From: an uncultured Burkholderiales bacterium
GTDB taxonomy: Bacteria; Pseudomonadota; Gammaproteobacteria; Burkholderiales; Burkholderiaceae
Reading direction: 5' to 3'
Assembly: GCA_946480465.1 (NCBI GenBank)
Contig: CAMLJY010000013.1
Span: 58,917-122,916 of the forward strand
DNA: 64,000 nucleotides
A program made the position numbers and the translations under genes. The notes under the pieces were generated by a model that searched no databases, was not told the origin of the DNA, and worked only from the letters and a program-made list of their open reading frames with translations. Position 1 is the first letter of the stretch. Each line of letters opens with the position of its first letter. Positions 41,575 to 51,487 of this stretch are shown here, in pieces.

Positions 41575-43851
41575 GTGAAATTCACCGACGGACAGTGGCT
41601 TCTGCAGCCCGGCCTCGCAGCCCATTACGCAGTCGAGGCCTACGACATCCAGGCCCATGACGACCGGCTCGTGGTGCTGGCCACCACCCGCCCCATCAAG
41701 CACCGCGGCGACACGCTCGCCGGCCCCGTGCTCACCGTCACGCTCACCTCGCCGGCCGAAGGCGTCGTGCGCGTCAGCGTCTCGCACTACAGCGCTTCCG
41801 AGCCGCCGCGCCTGCACGTGCCCATGCCGGGCGCCGGCCGGCCCGCGGTGCGCATCGAGCAGGACGCCGACAGCGCCACGCTCACCAGCGGCGTTATCAG
41901 CGTGCAGGTGAACAAGGGCGAAGGCTGGCGCCTGACCTTCCGCGAAGGTGACCGCGTGCTGACCCGCAGCGACTGGCGCAGCCTGGGCTACCTGCAGTGG
42001 GGCGCCAAGGGCAACTTCATGCACGAGCAGCTCACGCTGCAGGTGGGCGAGAACGTCTACGGCCTGGGCGAACGCTTCACCCCCTGGGTGAAGAACGGCC
42101 AGGTGGTGGAAAACACCAACAAGGACGGCGGCACCGCCTGCGAGCAGGCCTACAAGAGCGTGCCCTTCTACCTCAGCAACCGCGGCTATGGCGTGCTGGT
42201 GAACGAGGCCGGCCCGGTCTCGTTCGAGGTGGCCTCCGAGAAGACCACCCGCGTGCAGTTCAGCCGCGAGGGCGAGAGCCTGGACTACTGCGTCCTCGCC
42301 GGCCCCACGCCGAAGGACGTGCTGCAGCGCCTGACCGCCCTCACCGGCCGCGCCCCGCTGCCGCCGGCCTGGACCTTCGGCCTGTGGCTCACCACCTCGT
42401 TCACCACGCAGTACGACGAGGCCACCGCCACCCATTTCATCGACGAGATGGCGCGCCGCGAGCTGCCCCTGTCGGTGTTCCACTTCGACTGCTTCTGGAT
42501 GCGCGAATTCCAGTGGTGCGACTTCCAGTGGGACCCGCGCGGCTTCCCCGACCCCGAAGGCATGCTGGCGCGCCTGCATGCCAAGGGCCTGAAGGTCAGC
42601 CTCTGGATCAACCCCTACATCGCGCAGAAGTCGCCGCTCTTCGCCGAGGGCGTGCGCGAGGGCTACTTCCTGAAGCGGCCCGACGGCCTGACCTGGCAGA
42701 CCGACCTGTGGCAGCCGGGCATGGCGATCGTCGACTTCACCAACCCCGCGGCCGTGGCCTGGTACCAGGGCCACCTGCGCCGCCTGCTGGCGATGGGCGT
42801 GGACTGCTTCAAGACCGACTTCGGCGAGCGCATCCCGAGCGAGGGCGTGGTCTACCACGACGGCTCCGACCCGGTGGAGATGCACAACCTCTATGCGCTG
42901 AAGTACAACGAGGCGGTGTTCGAGCTGCTGCGTGAAGTACGCGGCCCCGAGGAAGCGGTGGTCTTCGCCCGCTCCACCTATGCCAGCGGCCAGCGCTACC
43001 CGGTGCACTGGGGCGGCGACTGCTGGAGCAACTTCGAGTCCATGGCCGAGAGCCTGCGCGGCGGACTGTCGCTCACCAGCTGCGGTTTCGCCTTCTGGAG
43101 CCACGACATCGGCGGCTTCGAGGGCAAGCCGCCGCCCGCGGTGTACAAGCGCTGGATCCAGTTCGGCCTGCTGTCCTCGCACAGCCGGCTGCACGGCAGC
43201 AGCTTCTACCGCGTGCCCTGGCTGGTGGACGAGGAAAGCTGCGACGTGCTGCGCCTGTACACGCGGCTCAAGCACCAGCTGATGCCCTACCTCTACGCCA
43301 AGGCGATCGAGGCCACCGAGACCGGCGTGCCGGTGATGCGGGCGATGGTGCTGGAGCATCCGCAGGACCCGGCCTGCGCGCCGCTGGACCGGCAGTACCA
43401 GCTGGGCGAGGCGCTGCTCGTGGCCCCGGTGTTCACCGACGACGGCGCGGTGGACTTCTACCTGCCGGGCGCTGGCACCTGGACCCACCTGCTCACTGGC
43501 GAGAAGCGCGCCGCCGGCCGCTGGTACCGCGAGACGCACGGCTTCCTGAGCCTGCCGCTCTACGTGGCGCCGGGCACCGTGCTGCCCTGGGGCGCCGATG
43601 ACCAGCGGCCCGACTACGACTACGCCCGCGGCCTGGTGCTGCGCGTGTTCGAGCTGGCCGACGGCGCCAGCGCGGCCTTCACCGTGCCCGCCGTGGACGG
43701 CGGCATCGCCGCGCGGGGCGAGGTGCGCCGCGAAGGCATGCAGTACACGGCCGTGCTCCGAGAAGGCCGCTTGCACGACTGGTGCATCGAGGTCGACGGC
43801 CGCCGCGGCCCTGTGCAGGCCACGGGCACGACCGCCACGCTGGCGCTGTGA
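41575..43851 (+). CDS. GH31 alpha-xylosidase, cytoplasmic (YicI type)
   Basis: 758 residues from a GTG at 41575; no good ribosome-binding site precedes it. The protein has no signal peptide, unlike almost all neighbouring hydrolases. The catalytic nucleophile is Asp415 in CFKTDFGERIP and the acid/base Asp482 in HWGGDCWSN, almost exactly at the positions known from E. coli YicI (416 and 482). NVYGLGERFTPWVKNGQ and FHFDCFWM are further YicI-group landmarks. This group removes alpha-1,6-linked xylose from the non-reducing end of xyloglucan oligosaccharides such as isoprimeverose. The cytoplasmic location implies that oligosaccharides are imported, perhaps by the MFS protein at 51484-52812. Confidence 0.92.
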   Translation: MKFTDGQWLLQPGLAAHYAVEAYDIQAHDDRLVVLATTRPIKHRGDTLAGPVLTVTLTSPAEGVVRVSVSHYSASEPPRLHVPMPGAGRPAVRIEQDADSATLTSGVISVQVNKGEGWRLTFREGDRVLTRSDWRSLGYLQWGAKGNFMHEQLTLQVGENVYGLGERFTPWVKNGQVVENTNKDGGTACEQAYKSVPFYLSNRGYGVLVNEAGPVSFEVASEKTTRVQFSREGESLDYCVLAGPTPKDVLQRLTALTGRAPLPPAWTFGLWLTTSFTTQYDEATATHFIDEMARRELPLSVFHFDCFWMREFQWCDFQWDPRGFPDPEGMLARLHAKGLKVSLWINPYIAQKSPLFAEGVREGYFLKRPDGLTWQTDLWQPGMAIVDFTNPAAVAWYQGHLRRLLAMGVDCFKTDFGERIPSEGVVYHDGSDPVEMHNLYALKYNEAVFELLREVRGPEEAVVFARSTYASGQRYPVHWGGDCWSNFESMAESLRGGLSLTSCGFAFWSHDIGGFEGKPPPAVYKRWIQFGLLSSHSRLHGSSFYRVPWLVDEESCDVLRLYTRLKHQLMPYLYAKAIEATETGVPVMRAMVLEHPQDPACAPLDRQYQLGEALLVAPVFTDDGAVDFYLPGAGTWTHLLTGEKRAAGRWYRETHGFLSLPLYVAPGTVLPWGADDQRPDYDYARGLVLRVFELADGASAAFTVPAVDGGIAARGEVRREGMQYTAVLREGRLHDWCIEVDGRRGPVQATGTTATLAL

Positions 43852-43853
43852 CG

Positions 43854-46850
43854 ATGCGATCGCCGGCCGCCCCCGCCCGCGGTGCCGCCCTGCCCTGGCG
43901 CGCGCTGCCCAGGCCGTCCGCGCCGGCGGCCCTGCTGGGCATGGCGGCGCTGCTGCTGCTGTTGCTGGCCACGGCGGCGCCGGCCATGGCGGCGGGGCGT
44001 GAACGCCTGTCGCTCGACGCCGGCTGGCTGTTCCACCGTGGCGAGGTGCCGGCGCCGCCCGTCAAAGGCCACGGCGCCAGCTACCACCAGGCCAAGGCCG
44101 GCGGGGCCGTGGGCGCCGCGGCGCCCGACTTCGACGACTCGGCCTGGCGCCGGCTGGACCTGCCGCACGACTGGGCCATCGAGAACCCGCTCGACCGCAA
44201 CGAGAACGCCTCGCAGGGCTACCGCGCGCGCGGCTTCGGCTGGTACCGCCGCTACTTCCAGCTGCCGGAGTCCGACCGCGGCCGCCACATCGAGCTGCAG
44301 TTCGACGGCATCGCCACGCACAGCACGGTGTGGGTCAACGGCATCGTCGTCAACCGCAACTTCTCGGGCTACAACGGCCGCAGCATCGACGTCACGCCTT
44401 TCGTGCGCTATGGGGAGGACGTCAACAGCATCGCCGTGCGCGTCGATGCCGAGGCGCAGGAAGGCTGGTGGTACGAAGGCGCCGGCATCTACCGCCACAC
44501 CTGGCTGGTCAAGCGCGGCGCCCTGCACATCGCCACCGACGGCGTGCACGCCAACCCGGTGCAGAAAAACGGCCGCTGGACCGTGCCGGTGGCCGTGGAC
44601 GTGCGCAGCGCCGACCGCGCCCCGCGCGAGGCGGTGCTGGACGTGCGCCTGGTCGACCCCGCCGGCGCCACCGTGGCCCGCGGCAGCCAGCGCGTGCGCG
44701 TGGCCGCGCTGGCCACGCAAACAGCGAGGCTGGAACTGGCCGTGCCGCGGCCGCAGTTGTGGTCGGTGAGCGATCCGCGCCTGTACAAGGTGGAGGTGGT
44801 GCTGCGCGGCGCCACGGCCGGCCCCACCCGCGAGCCCGCCCGGCCGCCCGAAGGGCGAACACCGGAGGGCGTGGCCAGGAGGGCGTCGAATGAGCTGGAC
44901 CGCACCGAGCTGCACACCGGCTTCCGCACGATCCGCTTCGACGCCGAGCGCGGCTTCTTCCTCAACGGACAGCCGTTGAAGCTGCACGGCGTGTGCATCC
45001 ACCAGGACCATGCCGGCGTCGGCGTGGCGGTGCCCACGGCAATCTGGGAGTTCCGGCTGCGGCGGCTGAAGGACATGGGCGTCAACGCGATCCGCTTCGC
45101 GCACAACACCGTGGCGCCGGAGGTGATGGACCTGACCGACCGCCTGGGCCTGCTGGTGATGAACGAGAACCGCAACTTCAGCGCCAGCGCGGAGGTCACC
45201 GCCCAGCTGGAGTGGCTGGTGCGGCGCGACCGCAACCGCCCGAGCGTCATCCTGTGGTCCCTCTTCAACGAAGAGCCGCTGCAGGGCACCGAGCAGGGCC
45301 TGGAAATGGCGCGGCGCATGGCCGCGACGATCAAGGCGCTGGACCCGACCCGGCCGGTCACCGCCGGCATGCACGACGGCCTGTTCGCCGAACGCAATGC
45401 CGCGCAGGCGCTAGACGTGGTGGGCATCAACTACCAGGTGTGGGCCTACGACCGCTACCACCGCGAGCACCCGGGCCGCGCGCTCTTCAGCAGCGAGGAC
45501 ACCTCGGCCTTCATGACGCGCGGCGCCTGGGCCAGCGACCCCAAGGCGCAGGTGCTGGCAGGCTACGACGAGGAGCCCTCGTCGTGGGGCACGACGCACC
45601 GCGAGGGCTGGAAGCAGATCGCCCGGCGGCCCTTCCTGGCCGGCGCCTTCGTCTGGAGCGGGATCGACTACCACGGCGAGCCCACGCCCTTCGAGTGGCC
45701 CAGCGCCAGCACCTTCTTCGGCGCCATCGACCTCACCGGCGCGCCCAAGGCGGCGTTCCACATCCGCCGGGCGCACTGGGTGAAGAACGGGACGGTCGTG
45801 AAGGTGCTGCCGCACTGGAACTGGGCCGGCCGCGAAGGCCAGCCGGTGAAGGTGATGGTGGCCGCCAACGCGCCTCGGGTGCGGCTGCTGCTGAACGGGC
45901 AACTCGTCGCCGAGCAGGACGTGGACCCGATCGACATGGTCAGCTTCCAGGTGCCCTACGCGCCCGGCCGGCTCGAGGCGGTGGCGCTGGGCACCGGCGC
46001 CCAGGCGGGCCGCGAACTCGGCCGCGACGCGGTGGAGACCACCGGCGAGCCGGTCCGCCTGGTGTTGACGGCCGACCGCGCCCGGCCCGGCACGGACAGC
46101 CGCGCCGCGCTGGCCGGCGACGGCCGCGACGCCATCGCCGTGATGGTCAGCGCCGTCGATGCGCAGGGCCGCGCGGTGCCCACCGCCAACCTGCCGGTGC
46201 GCTTCGAGGTGGCGGGCGCGGGCCAGCTGATCGGCGTCGGCAATGGCGACCCCAACTCGCACGAGTCGTCGAAGGCGCCCGAGCGCTCGCTGTTCAACGG
46301 CCTGGCGCAGGTCATCCTGCAAAGCCGGCGCGATGCGCAGGGCACGCTCACTTTGCGGGCCAGCGCGGCGGGCCTGCAGGCCGCGGAACTGGTGCTGCCG
46401 GTGCAGGCGGTGGCGCCCGTGCCCGCCGTGCCGGTGGCCGAGGCCGTCAGCAAGGTCAGCGGCTGGCGCATCTCGCCGCCGCAGGCCGAGCGGCCCGATC
46501 CGAACCAGGTGCTGGCCGGCAACGACATGAACAGCTGGGGCTGGGGCGACCCGCCGATCAAGCAGGCGCCGGAAGGCCAGTCCTGGCGCGCCTACCGCGC
46601 GAACCTCAAGCTGCGCGCCGACCGCAACGACGGCCGCGGCAAGCTGGTGTTCCGCGAGATCGTGGGCCAGGCCGAGGTGTGGGCCGACGGCGTGAAGCTG
46701 GGCGAGAAGGCGAGTGCCGAGCCCGGCCCGCTGGCTGTGCCCATCGTCCCGGGCTCCGGCTGGCGCACGCTGACCGTGCTCGTGCGCTCGCAGCCCGGCC
46801 AGGCCTCGGGCCTGACGGGACGCGTCTTTTCCGAGGCAGGACCCCGATGA
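43854..46850 (+). CDS. Exported GH2 beta-galactosidase with extra C-terminal domains
   Basis: 998 residues; the ATG lies two bases after the GH31 stop and opens a signal peptide (AALLLLLLATAAPAMAAG). GH2 parts in order: sugar-binding domain (DLPHDWAIENPLDRNE), Ig-like domain, and a TIM barrel with acid/base Glu in LWSLFNEEPL and probable nucleophile in LFSSEDTSAF. A DUF4982-like segment, a Big_1-like Ig module (VRFEVAGAGQLIGVGNGDPN) and a last sandwich domain follow. This set of domains is typical of large exported GH2 beta-galactosidases. It probably strips galactose from xyloglucan side chains. It is followed by a second GH2 gene with a four-base overlap. Confidence 0.87.
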   Translation: MRSPAAPARGAALPWRALPRPSAPAALLGMAALLLLLLATAAPAMAAGRERLSLDAGWLFHRGEVPAPPVKGHGASYHQAKAGGAVGAAAPDFDDSAWRRLDLPHDWAIENPLDRNENASQGYRARGFGWYRRYFQLPESDRGRHIELQFDGIATHSTVWVNGIVVNRNFSGYNGRSIDVTPFVRYGEDVNSIAVRVDAEAQEGWWYEGAGIYRHTWLVKRGALHIATDGVHANPVQKNGRWTVPVAVDVRSADRAPREAVLDVRLVDPAGATVARGSQRVRVAALATQTARLELAVPRPQLWSVSDPRLYKVEVVLRGATAGPTREPARPPEGRTPEGVARRASNELDRTELHTGFRTIRFDAERGFFLNGQPLKLHGVCIHQDHAGVGVAVPTAIWEFRLRRLKDMGVNAIRFAHNTVAPEVMDLTDRLGLLVMNENRNFSASAEVTAQLEWLVRRDRNRPSVILWSLFNEEPLQGTEQGLEMARRMAATIKALDPTRPVTAGMHDGLFAERNAAQALDVVGINYQVWAYDRYHREHPGRALFSSEDTSAFMTRGAWASDPKAQVLAGYDEEPSSWGTTHREGWKQIARRPFLAGAFVWSGIDYHGEPTPFEWPSASTFFGAIDLTGAPKAAFHIRRAHWVKNGTVVKVLPHWNWAGREGQPVKVMVAANAPRVRLLLNGQLVAEQDVDPIDMVSFQVPYAPGRLEAVALGTGAQAGRELGRDAVETTGEPVRLVLTADRARPGTDSRAALAGDGRDAIAVMVSAVDAQGRAVPTANLPVRFEVAGAGQLIGVGNGDPNSHESSKAPERSLFNGLAQVILQSRRDAQGTLTLRASAAGLQAAELVLPVQAVAPVPAVPVAEAVSKVSGWRISPPQAERPDPNQVLAGNDMNSWGWGDPPIKQAPEGQSWRAYRANLKLRADRNDGRGKLVFREIVGQAEVWADGVKLGEKASAEPGPLAVPIVPGSGWRTLTVLVRSQPGQASGLTGRVFSEAGPR

Positions 46851-48898
46851 GAATGCAATCCGTGCTGCGCGCCGCCCTGCTCGGCGCCGGCCTGCTGGCG
46901 GCCGCCGCGGCCTCGGCCATGCGCACCGCCGCCGTGCTGGACGGCCCCTGGCGCTTCCACCGCGCCGAGGTGGCCGGCGCCGCCGAACCGGCCTTCGACG
47001 ACGCCGCCTGGCAGCGCGTGACGCTGCCGCACACCTGGAACGCCCCCGACGGCGAGGTGGGCGGCGCCTACTACCGCGGCGCCGGCTGGTACCGGCGCAC
47101 CATCGACCGGCCCGCCGCCACGCCACCGGGCCGGCGCCAGTACCTCGAGTTCGATGGCGCGACGCTGGCCGCCGACGTGTGGGTCAACGGCCGCCACGCG
47201 GGCCGGCACGAGGGGGGCTACGCCCGCTTCCGCTTCGACGTCACGCCGCTGCTGAAGCCCGGCCGCAACCTGGTGGCCGTGCGCGTGGACAACGGCAGCC
47301 TGCCGCAGGTGGCGCCGCTGGGCGGCGACTTCACGGTGTTCGGCGGCCTGGTGCGCCCGGTGCGCCTGATCGAGACCGACGACGCCCACATCGAGCTGCT
47401 GGACCACGGCGGCCCCGGCGTGAAGGTGGACACCGAAGCCCTGGTGGCCGCCGCCGCGCGGCTGAAGGTGCAGGTGAGCCTGCGCAACCACGGCGCCGCG
47501 GCGGACCGCGAACTGCTGCTCACCTTGCGTGATGGGGAGGGCCAGGTCGTGCTGCGCGAACGGCAGCCGCTGCGGCTGCCCGCCGCGGCGGTGCACGACG
47601 CCCGTGTGCTGCTGCACGTGCCCAAGCCGCGCCTGTGGCAAGGCGTGCAGGACCCGCACCTGTACCGCCTGCAGGTGCAGCTGCTGGACGGCCGGCGCGT
47701 GGCCGACAGCGTGCAGTTGCCGATCGGCCTGCGCCGCTTCGACGTCGACCCGCGGCGCGGCTTCCTGCTCAACGGCCGGCCCTACCCGCTCCATGGCGTC
47801 AACTACTTCCACGCCGGCCGGCCCGGCCGCGGCGTGGCGGTGGGCGATGCCGAGGTCGACGAGGACCTGCGCATCCTGACGGACATGGGCCTCACCGCCC
47901 TGCGCCTGGTGCACTACCAGCACCCGCCGCGCGCCTACGAGCGCGCCGACGAGCTGGGCCTGGTGCTGTGGACCGAGATCCCGCTGAATGCGCTCATGCA
48001 GGAGACACCCGCCTTCCGCGACAACCTGCGCCAGCAGCTGCGCGAGCTGGTGCGGCAGAACCGCCACCATGCCTCGGTGGCCGTCTGGGGCGTCGGCAAC
48101 GAGGTGTACCGCTCGGACGAGCCCATCACCCGGCTGCTGGGCGAGATGCATGCACTGGCCAAGCAGGAAGACCCGTCGCGACTGACCACCTACGCCCACT
48201 GCTGCGCGCCCGACGACCACCCGATGGCGCTGCAGACCGACCTGGCTTCCTACAACCGCTACTGGGGCTGGTACGACGGCGAGTTCCGCGACGTCGCCGC
48301 CTGGGCCGACCGCCTGCATGCCAAGCTGCCGGACAAACCCATCGGCCTGGGCGAGTACGGCGCCGGCGCCAGCGTGCTGCACCAGCAGGACCCGCCGCAG
48401 CGCCCCGAGCCCGGCGGCCGCTGGCACCCGGAGCAGTACCAGGCCCTGTTCCACGAGACCTACGCGGCCGAGATCTCGCGCCGGCCGTTCTTCTGGGGCA
48501 GCTTCATCTGGCTGGGCTTCGACCATGCCTCGGCGGGCCGCCAGGAAGGAGACGCGCCGGGCATCAACGACAAGGGCGTCATCACCTACGACCGCCGCTA
48601 CCGCAAGGACGCGTACTTCCTGTACCAGGCGCATTGGTCCAGGAAGCCGATGGTGCACATCGCCAGCCGGCGCTTCAGCCCGCGCCCGGCCGGGGCGGTG
48701 ACCGTCAAGGCCTACAGCAACGCCCGCCGCCTGACGCTGGAAGTGAACGGCCGCGCCGTGGGCACGGCCGAGGTGGTGGACCGCATCGCGCGCTGGCCGG
48801 ACGTGGTGCTGGCGCCGGGCCGGCAGCAGATCGCCGTGCGCGGCGACCATGGCGCCAGCGACAGCGTGGCCTGGGACGTGCACGAGGTGGCGCGATGA
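46847..48898 (+). CDS. Second exported GH2 glycosidase (beta-galactosidase or beta-glucuronidase-like)
   Basis: 683 residues with signal peptide (LLGAGLLAAAAASAM). The GH2 sugar-binding domain (GPWRFHRAEV, WYRRTIDRP, DVWVNGRHAGRHEGGYARF) is followed by an Ig-like domain and a barrel with acid/base Glu in WGVGNEVYRSD and probable nucleophile in GLGEYGAG. It is shorter than its GH2 neighbour and lacks the C-terminal modules. The start overlaps the previous stop (ATGA), so the two GH2 proteins are coexpressed and may differ in linkage or sugar. Galactosidase is favoured by the locus; the sequence does not exclude glucuronidase or mannosidase. Confidence 0.83.
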   Translation: MRMQSVLRAALLGAGLLAAAAASAMRTAAVLDGPWRFHRAEVAGAAEPAFDDAAWQRVTLPHTWNAPDGEVGGAYYRGAGWYRRTIDRPAATPPGRRQYLEFDGATLAADVWVNGRHAGRHEGGYARFRFDVTPLLKPGRNLVAVRVDNGSLPQVAPLGGDFTVFGGLVRPVRLIETDDAHIELLDHGGPGVKVDTEALVAAAARLKVQVSLRNHGAAADRELLLTLRDGEGQVVLRERQPLRLPAAAVHDARVLLHVPKPRLWQGVQDPHLYRLQVQLLDGRRVADSVQLPIGLRRFDVDPRRGFLLNGRPYPLHGVNYFHAGRPGRGVAVGDAEVDEDLRILTDMGLTALRLVHYQHPPRAYERADELGLVLWTEIPLNALMQETPAFRDNLRQQLRELVRQNRHHASVAVWGVGNEVYRSDEPITRLLGEMHALAKQEDPSRLTTYAHCCAPDDHPMALQTDLASYNRYWGWYDGEFRDVAAWADRLHAKLPDKPIGLGEYGAGASVLHQQDPPQRPEPGGRWHPEQYQALFHETYAAEISRRPFFWGSFIWLGFDHASAGRQEGDAPGINDKGVITYDRRYRKDAYFLYQAHWSRKPMVHIASRRFSPRPAGAVTVKAYSNARRLTLEVNGRAVGTAEVVDRIARWPDVVLAPGRQQIAVRGDHGASDSVAWDVHEVAR

Positions 48899-49674
48899 GC
48901 GCGCCGGGAAGTCCCCTGACCGGGCCACGCCTGGCGACCCTGCTCATCCCGCTGCTGGCACTGGCCCTGGCCGGCTGCGCCAGCCGCCCGCCAGCGCCCG
49001 AGGCGGGCTGCGAGGCCGGCGCGCTCGGCACCCACCGCACCCTGGTGCTGCCGCGCGAGGGCGCCGCCTACGGCCGCGTCCAGCACGGCCCGCTGCCGCT
49101 GGCCCCGCGCGAGGTGGTGCTCACGTTCGACGACGGCCCCCGTCCGGAGACCACGCCGCAGGTGCTGCAGGCGCTGAAGGCCGAATGCGTGCGCGCCACC
49201 TTCTTCATGGTCGGCGAGCCGCTGCTGCGCCACCCCGCGGTGGCGCGCCAGGTGCAGGCCGATGGGCACACGGTGGCGATGCACGGCTTCCGCCACCTGC
49301 ACTTCGCCCCGCTGTCTCCGGCCGACCAGCGCGCCGACCTGCAGGCCATGCGCGCCGCCCACCGCAGCGTGCTGGGCGGCGAGGCGCCGGCCTGGCGCTT
49401 TCCCTTCCTCAGCGAAGGCGCGGCCCTGCGCGAGACGCTGCGGGAAGAGCGCATCACGCTGATGTCGGTGGACCTGGGCATCGACGACTGGCTGCCGGGC
49501 CAGACACCGGCGCTGCTGGCCGACCGCCTGATGACCCGGCTGCGCGAACGCGGCGGCGGCATCGTGCTGCTGCACGACGCGCAGGACCAGACCGCCGCCG
49601 CCCTGCCGCTGCTGCTGCGCCGCCTGAAGGACGACGGCTGGCGCGTGGTGCACCTGCAATGGGCCGAGCGCTGA
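48895..49674 (+). CDS. CE4 polysaccharide deacetylase lipoprotein
   Basis: 259 residues. Lipoprotein signal LALALAGCAS (Cys predicted to be lipidated). The NodB-homology domain shows motif 1 LTFDDGPRPETT (catalytic base and metal Asp), motif 2 MHGFRHLHF (metal His), motif 3 APAWRFPF, SVDLGIDDWLPG, and motif 5 GGGIVLLHD. The proline-rich RxPF motif 3 fits CE4 enzymes that remove acetyl groups from sugars. It overlaps the GH2 stop by four bases and precedes the GH9 lipoprotein by 19. Possible substrates are acetylated xyloglucan or xylan; chitin and peptidoglycan cannot be ruled out by motifs alone. Confidence 0.85.
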   Translation: MSAPGSPLTGPRLATLLIPLLALALAGCASRPPAPEAGCEAGALGTHRTLVLPREGAAYGRVQHGPLPLAPREVVLTFDDGPRPETTPQVLQALKAECVRATFFMVGEPLLRHPAVARQVQADGHTVAMHGFRHLHFAPLSPADQRADLQAMRAAHRSVLGGEAPAWRFPFLSEGAALRETLREERITLMSVDLGIDDWLPGQTPALLADRLMTRLRERGGGIVLLHDAQDQTAAALPLLLRRLKDDGWRVVHLQWAER

Positions 49675-49693
49675 CGACACGAAGCTCTTTTCC

Positions 49694-51487
49694 ATGACCA
49701 ACCGACCCCTCCACACCACCCTGCGCCGCGCGACGGCGCTGGCCCTGGGCCTGACGCTGCAGGCCTGCGGCCAGGCGCCGGTCTCGCCGCCGACAGCGGC
49801 CACGCCGGCCCCCGTGGCCGCGCCGCTCGCCGCCCCGGCCATCCAGGTCAACCAGGTCGGCTTCCTGCCCGGATCGGCCAAATGGGCGGTGGTGCCGGAC
49901 GGCCCGGCCACCGAATTCGCCGTGCTCGACGCGGCGTCCGGCCGCGAGGTGTTCCGCGGCCCGCTGGGCCGGGCCGCGCGCTGGCTGCCGGCGCAGGAAT
50001 CGCTGCGCCTGGCCGACTTTTCCGCGTTCCGCCAGCCGGGCGAGTACCGGCTGCAGGTGGACGGCCTGCCCGAGTCGTCGCGCTTCGTCATCGACGCGCG
50101 CGCCTACGAGGCGCTGAATGCCGCCGCGCTGAAGGCCTTCTACTTCAACCGCGCCAGCATCGAGCTGAAGCCCGAGCACGCCGGACCCTGGGCACGCGCC
50201 GCCGGCCACCCCGACACACGCGTGCGGGTGCATGCCTCGGCCGCCGGCCCGGGCCGGCCCGAGGGCACGGTGATCAGCGCGCCGAAGGGCTGGTACGACG
50301 CCGGCGACTACAACAAGTACGTCGTCAACTCCGGCATCACGACCTACACGCTGCTGGCCGCGTGGGAGCACTTCCCCGCTCACTTCGAGCGTCAGCGACT
50401 CCACATCCCCGAAAGCGGCAACGCCCTGCCCGACCTGCTGGACGAGGTGCTGTGGAACCTGGAGTGGATGCTGGCCATGCAGGACCCGGCCGACGGCGGC
50501 GTGTACCACAAGCTCACCGACAAGGGCTTCGACGCCGTGGTGATGCCGCACGTTCCGAAGAACGAGCGCTACGTGGTGATGAAGACCACCGCCGCCACGC
50601 TGGACTTCGCCGCAGTGATGGCGCAGGCCAGCCGCGTCTTCGCCGCCTTCGACGCGCAGCGGCCGGGCCTGTCGGCGCGGCTGCTGGCCGCCGCACGGGC
50701 CGCCTGGGGCTGGGCGCAGGCCCACCCGGCCGTGGCCTACAGGCAGCCGCCGGACATCCACACCGGCGGCTACGACAACGCCCGGCTGGACGACGAATTC
50801 GCCTGGGCCGCCGCCGAGCTGTACGTCACCACCCGCGACGACCGCTTCCTGGCCGCGATGAAGGCCAGGGCGCAGCCGGCCGACGTGCCCGGCTGGGGCG
50901 ACGTCGGCAGCCTGGCCTGGGTCACCCTGGCCCACCACCGCGACCGCCTGACGCCCGCGGCCGACCGGGGCGGGATCGAACGCCAGATCGCCGCGCAGGC
51001 CGCCAAGCTGGCGGCGCTATGGCAGGCCTCGCCCTACCGGGTGGCGATGCAGAACGACGACTTCTACTGGGGCAGCAACGCGGTGGCGCTGAACCAGGCG
51101 CTGATGCTGATCCAGGGCCACCGCCTGGGCGGCGACCGCGGCCAGCTGGACGCCGCGCAGGCCGCGCTCGACTTCGTGCTGGGCCGCCACCCCACCGGCC
51201 ACTCGATGGTCACCGGCTTCGGCGAACGCTCGCCGCGCGAGCCGCACCACCGCCCCTCGGGCGCGGACGGCGTGACGGACCCCGTGCCCGGCTTCATCGT
51301 CGGCGGGCCGCGCAAGGAGACCTCGGACGACTGCAAGCCCCTGGCCTATCCGTCGAAAGCCGCGGCCAAGGCCTGGCTCGACCGCTTCTGCAGCTACACC
51401 ACGAATGAAGTGGCCATCAACTGGAATGCCCCGCTGGTCTACGTCTCGGCGGCCCTGCAATCCCTGACACCCGCGCCCAAGCCATGA
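49694..51487 (+). CDS. GH9 endoglucanase lipoprotein with CelD_N domain
   Basis: 597 residues. Lipoprotein signal LALGLTLQACGQ. An N-terminal Ig-like CelD_N domain (IQVNQVGFLPGSAKWAVV) precedes the GH9 barrel. The base region GWYDAGDYNKYVVNSG and the acid region TTNEVAINWNAPLVY are complete, as is HPTGHSMVTGFGERSP with the conserved substrate-binding His and Arg. It is expected to be membrane-anchored and to cut beta-1,4-glucan backbones; with GH74 in the same operon, xyloglucan is likely. Its stop overlaps the MFS start (ATGA). Confidence 0.9.
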   Translation: MTNRPLHTTLRRATALALGLTLQACGQAPVSPPTAATPAPVAAPLAAPAIQVNQVGFLPGSAKWAVVPDGPATEFAVLDAASGREVFRGPLGRAARWLPAQESLRLADFSAFRQPGEYRLQVDGLPESSRFVIDARAYEALNAAALKAFYFNRASIELKPEHAGPWARAAGHPDTRVRVHASAAGPGRPEGTVISAPKGWYDAGDYNKYVVNSGITTYTLLAAWEHFPAHFERQRLHIPESGNALPDLLDEVLWNLEWMLAMQDPADGGVYHKLTDKGFDAVVMPHVPKNERYVVMKTTAATLDFAAVMAQASRVFAAFDAQRPGLSARLLAAARAAWGWAQAHPAVAYRQPPDIHTGGYDNARLDDEFAWAAAELYVTTRDDRFLAAMKARAQPADVPGWGDVGSLAWVTLAHHRDRLTPAADRGGIERQIAAQAAKLAALWQASPYRVAMQNDDFYWGSNAVALNQALMLIQGHRLGGDRGQLDAAQAALDFVLGRHPTGHSMVTGFGERSPREPHHRPSGADGVTDPVPGFIVGGPRKETSDDCKPLAYPSKAAAKAWLDRFCSYTTNEVAINWNAPLVYVSAALQSLTPAPKP

